DNA from: Kiritimatiellia bacterium
Lineage (GTDB): Bacteria > Verrucomicrobiota > Kiritimatiellia > RFP12 > UBA1067
NCBI GenBank assembly: GCA_017959645.1
Contig: JAGDAE010000236.1
Span: 1 to 13,149, forward strand
Direction of reading: 5' to 3'
DNA: 13,149 bases
Shown: positions 11,926-13,149 of the stretch, piece after piece
Position numbering within the stretch: the stretch's first letter is position 1
Layout: every line of letters starts with the position of its first letter
Position numbers and translations under genes: made by a program
The notes under the pieces: generated by a model
The model's input: only the letters and a program-made list of their open reading frames with translations
Told to the model about the DNA's origin: nothing
Database searches by the model: none

Positions 11926-13118
11926 GCGCGAATTTTGTCCAATCTCGCCGCGTACGCGCCGTCGTGCCCCGATTCGAACGGCAGCGATTCGCAGTCTCCG
12001 GCGAGCGCGAACTCCGGATGGCGCGCGAGAAACGCGTCGATCTGCATGCGGTTTTCCTCCGGCTCGTTGGAGCACGTCGAATAGACGAGCGACCCGCCCG
12101 GCCCGACCAGCCGCGCGGTCTGGTCGAGTATCTGCGCCTGCAGCTTCGCGAGCGCGGCGAGCTTCTCCTCCGACCAGTTCCAGCGGGCGTCGGGCCGGCG
12201 GCGAAACACCCCCGTGTTCGAACAGGGAACGTCGGCCAGCACCTTGTCGAAGCTTCCGTCGAAATCGAGCGACCCGGTCGTCTTCACCCCCGCCAGCGAA
12301 AGCCGCGCGAGATTCTCCTCGAGCGTGCGCCGCCGGCGCGGATTCACCTCGCACGCCGTCACCTCCGCCCCGCGCCACGCGAGCTGGACGCATTTCCCCC
12401 CCGGCGCCGCGCACGCGTCAAGTATCTTCTCCCCCGGCTGCGCGTCGACGAGCCGCGTCGCCAACGCGGTCGCGGGATCCTGCACGATGAACTCTCCGCG
12501 GCGGTATCCGTCGACCTCGCTCACCTTCCTGCCGCGCTCGAGCTTCACGAACCGGCCGCCGGGATACGCCAGAAACGTCTCCGCGGGCGTATTGTGCCAG
12601 ACGCAAAGCTTCTGCGCGTTCTCCTCGCCGAAGCGGGCGATCCACCTGCGCACGATCGCGCCCGGAAAACTCTCGCGCTCGGCCAGCGACATAGTCGCGA
12701 GCGCCGCGTCGATCTCCGCGCGCCGGCGTATCATGTTCCGCAAAACCCCGTTCACCACCCGGGCCACCGACGGATTCGCGCACATCTTCGCCGCCTCCAC
12801 CGTCTCGCTCACCGCCGCGAAATCCGGCACCTCGTCCATATACAGCAATTGCGCCGCGCCTATGTACAGAAGCGCCTCCAGCTCGCCCTTCGGCCAGGTC
12901 TTCGCGAAAAGCCCAAGAATCTTCCTCAGCGGACGCAGCCGCCGTATCGCCGTATACGCCAGATCCTGCGCGAACGCGCGCTCGGGTCCGTCGCCAAGCA
13001 TTCCGGACGGAAACTCCTTCGTCGCGAGCCATCTTGCCAGCGCAAGCGCCGCCCGGCGTCTGGAATTGCCGCCGCTCTTTGCGTTGTCGTTCAATCGGGT
13101 CTCCCGCTGTCTTTTCAT
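11922..13118 (-). CDS. rsmB: 16S rRNA (cytosine-967-C5)-methyltransferase RsmB-like
   Basis: The product is 398 aa. Residues 20-135 resemble the NusB-like RNA-binding domain (RRAALALARWLA ... ALLYIGAAQLLYMDEVPDFAA ... VVNGVLRNM). The catalytic domain follows: SAM-binding LDACAAPGG (233-241), motif IV DVPCSNTGV (296-304, Cys299) and motif VI STCSNEPEEN (347-356, Cys349). The two cysteines are the pair used by RNA m5C methyltransferases: the motif VI Cys attacks the base and the motif IV Cys helps release product. The ending DGAYAARLDK matches the usual DGFFxAR close. At 398 aa it is slightly shorter than E. coli RsmB. The start is the ATG at 13118. There is no Shine-Dalgarno, and the -10 lies only 10 nt upstream, so the message may be nearly leaderless. 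A sister m5C methyltransferase specificity is possible, but the NusB domain favours RsmB. Confidence 0.9.
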   Translation of the reverse strand: MKRQRETRLNDNAKSGGNSRRRAALALARWLATKEFPSGMLGDGPERAFAQDLAYTAIRRLRPLRKILGLFAKTWPKGELEALLYIGAAQLLYMDEVPDFAAVSETVEAAKMCANPSVARVVNGVLRNMIRRRAEIDAALATMSLAERESFPGAIVRRWIARFGEENAQKLCVWHNTPAETFLAYPGGRFVKLERGRKVSEVDGYRRGEFIVQDPATALATRLVDAQPGEKILDACAAPGGKCVQLAWRGAEVTACEVNPRRRRTLEENLARLSLAGVKTTGSLDFDGSFDKVLADVPCSNTGVFRRRPDARWNWSEEKLAALAKLQAQILDQTARLVGPGGSLVYSTCSNEPEENRMQIDAFLARHPEFALAGDCESLPFESGHDGAYAARLDKIRA

Positions 13119-13128
13119 CTACGGTGCG

Positions 13129-13137
13129 ATTATAGCA
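13129..13137 (-). promoter_or_regulatory. Extended -10 promoter of rsmB
   Basis: TGC-TATAAT on the minus strand is a perfect hexamer with a TGN extension, 10 nt before the rsmB ATG. A transcription start about 7 nt downstream leaves a leader of about 4 nt. Any -35 would lie near or beyond the window edge and cannot be judged. Confidence 0.6.
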
Positions 13138-13149
13138 AATTGCCGCCGC

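Noticed and set aside
7636..12084. A 1482-codon open frame on the plus strand opposite the GH123-like genes and part of rsmB
   Set aside because: It is antisense to three well-supported genes. The translation is Arg-, Val- and Leu-rich without any recognisable domain, and such long antisense frames are expected from GC-rich codon use.
1..13149. tRNA, rRNA or riboswitch genes
   Set aside because: Reading the intergenic gaps on both strands showed no tRNA-like arms, no rRNA signature sequences and no riboswitch core that I recognise.

Overview
The window comes from a high-GC bacterium that looks like an anaerobe. It carries a ferredoxin-dependent 2-oxoacid oxidoreductase operon joined to pyruvate phosphate dikinase, and an operon of large exported carbohydrate-active proteins. 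That mix, together with the unusual GH123/DUF4091-like proteins, resembles the PVC group (Kiritimatiellota, Lentisphaerota or other gut/sediment Verrucomicrobiota-like lineages). The taxonomic guess is an inference from gene style only; no marker gene here settles it. All convincing genes lie on the minus strand, so transcription runs from high to low coordinates.

Layout in the direction of transcription. (1) 13118-11922: rsmB, the 16S rRNA m5C methyltransferase, with a near-perfect extended -10 a few bases before its ATG. (2) 11889-4050: a tight three-gene operon. It encodes two paralogous exported multidomain proteins (968 and 892 aa) with two carbohydrate-binding-like beta-sandwich modules and a C-terminal GH123/DUF4091-like barrel containing an adjacent Asp-Glu pair, followed by an exported GH95 alpha-L-fucosidase/galactosidase. 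Gaps are 9 nt and 1 nt. The operon promoter sits in the 32-nt gap after rsmB. (3) 3963-3262: a DUF1016 N-terminal-domain protein that stops where the PDDEXK nuclease domain should begin. (4) 3261-2687: a visibly AT-richer, largely non-coding stretch with short tandem repeats, hairpins, palindromes and one marginal small ORF. (5) 2686-1: korD-vorB-korB-korC and the start of ppdK, packed with a 13-nt gap, a 1-nt gap, a 4-nt ATGA overlap and a 25-nt gap. It has its own extended -10 promoter.

How the parts fit. The GH operon probably acts in the periplasm or outside the cell on an L-fucose- or L-galactose-containing glycan. GH95 removes the terminal residue, and the two GH123-like proteins bind the glycan and perhaps cleave N-acetylhexosamine or another linkage. 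The oxidoreductase/ppdK operon is central carbon metabolism: it makes acyl-CoA plus reduced ferredoxin, and PEP from pyruvate or the reverse. The DUF1016 gene and its flank look like a foreign or decaying insertion between two core-composition operons.

The points most worth a second look are the paired GH123-like proteins with their shared N-terminal signature, the GH95 active-site Thr, the truncated DUF1016 gene with its internal repeats, and the recurring TG-extended -10 promoters, two of which imply leaderless or nearly leaderless mRNAs.
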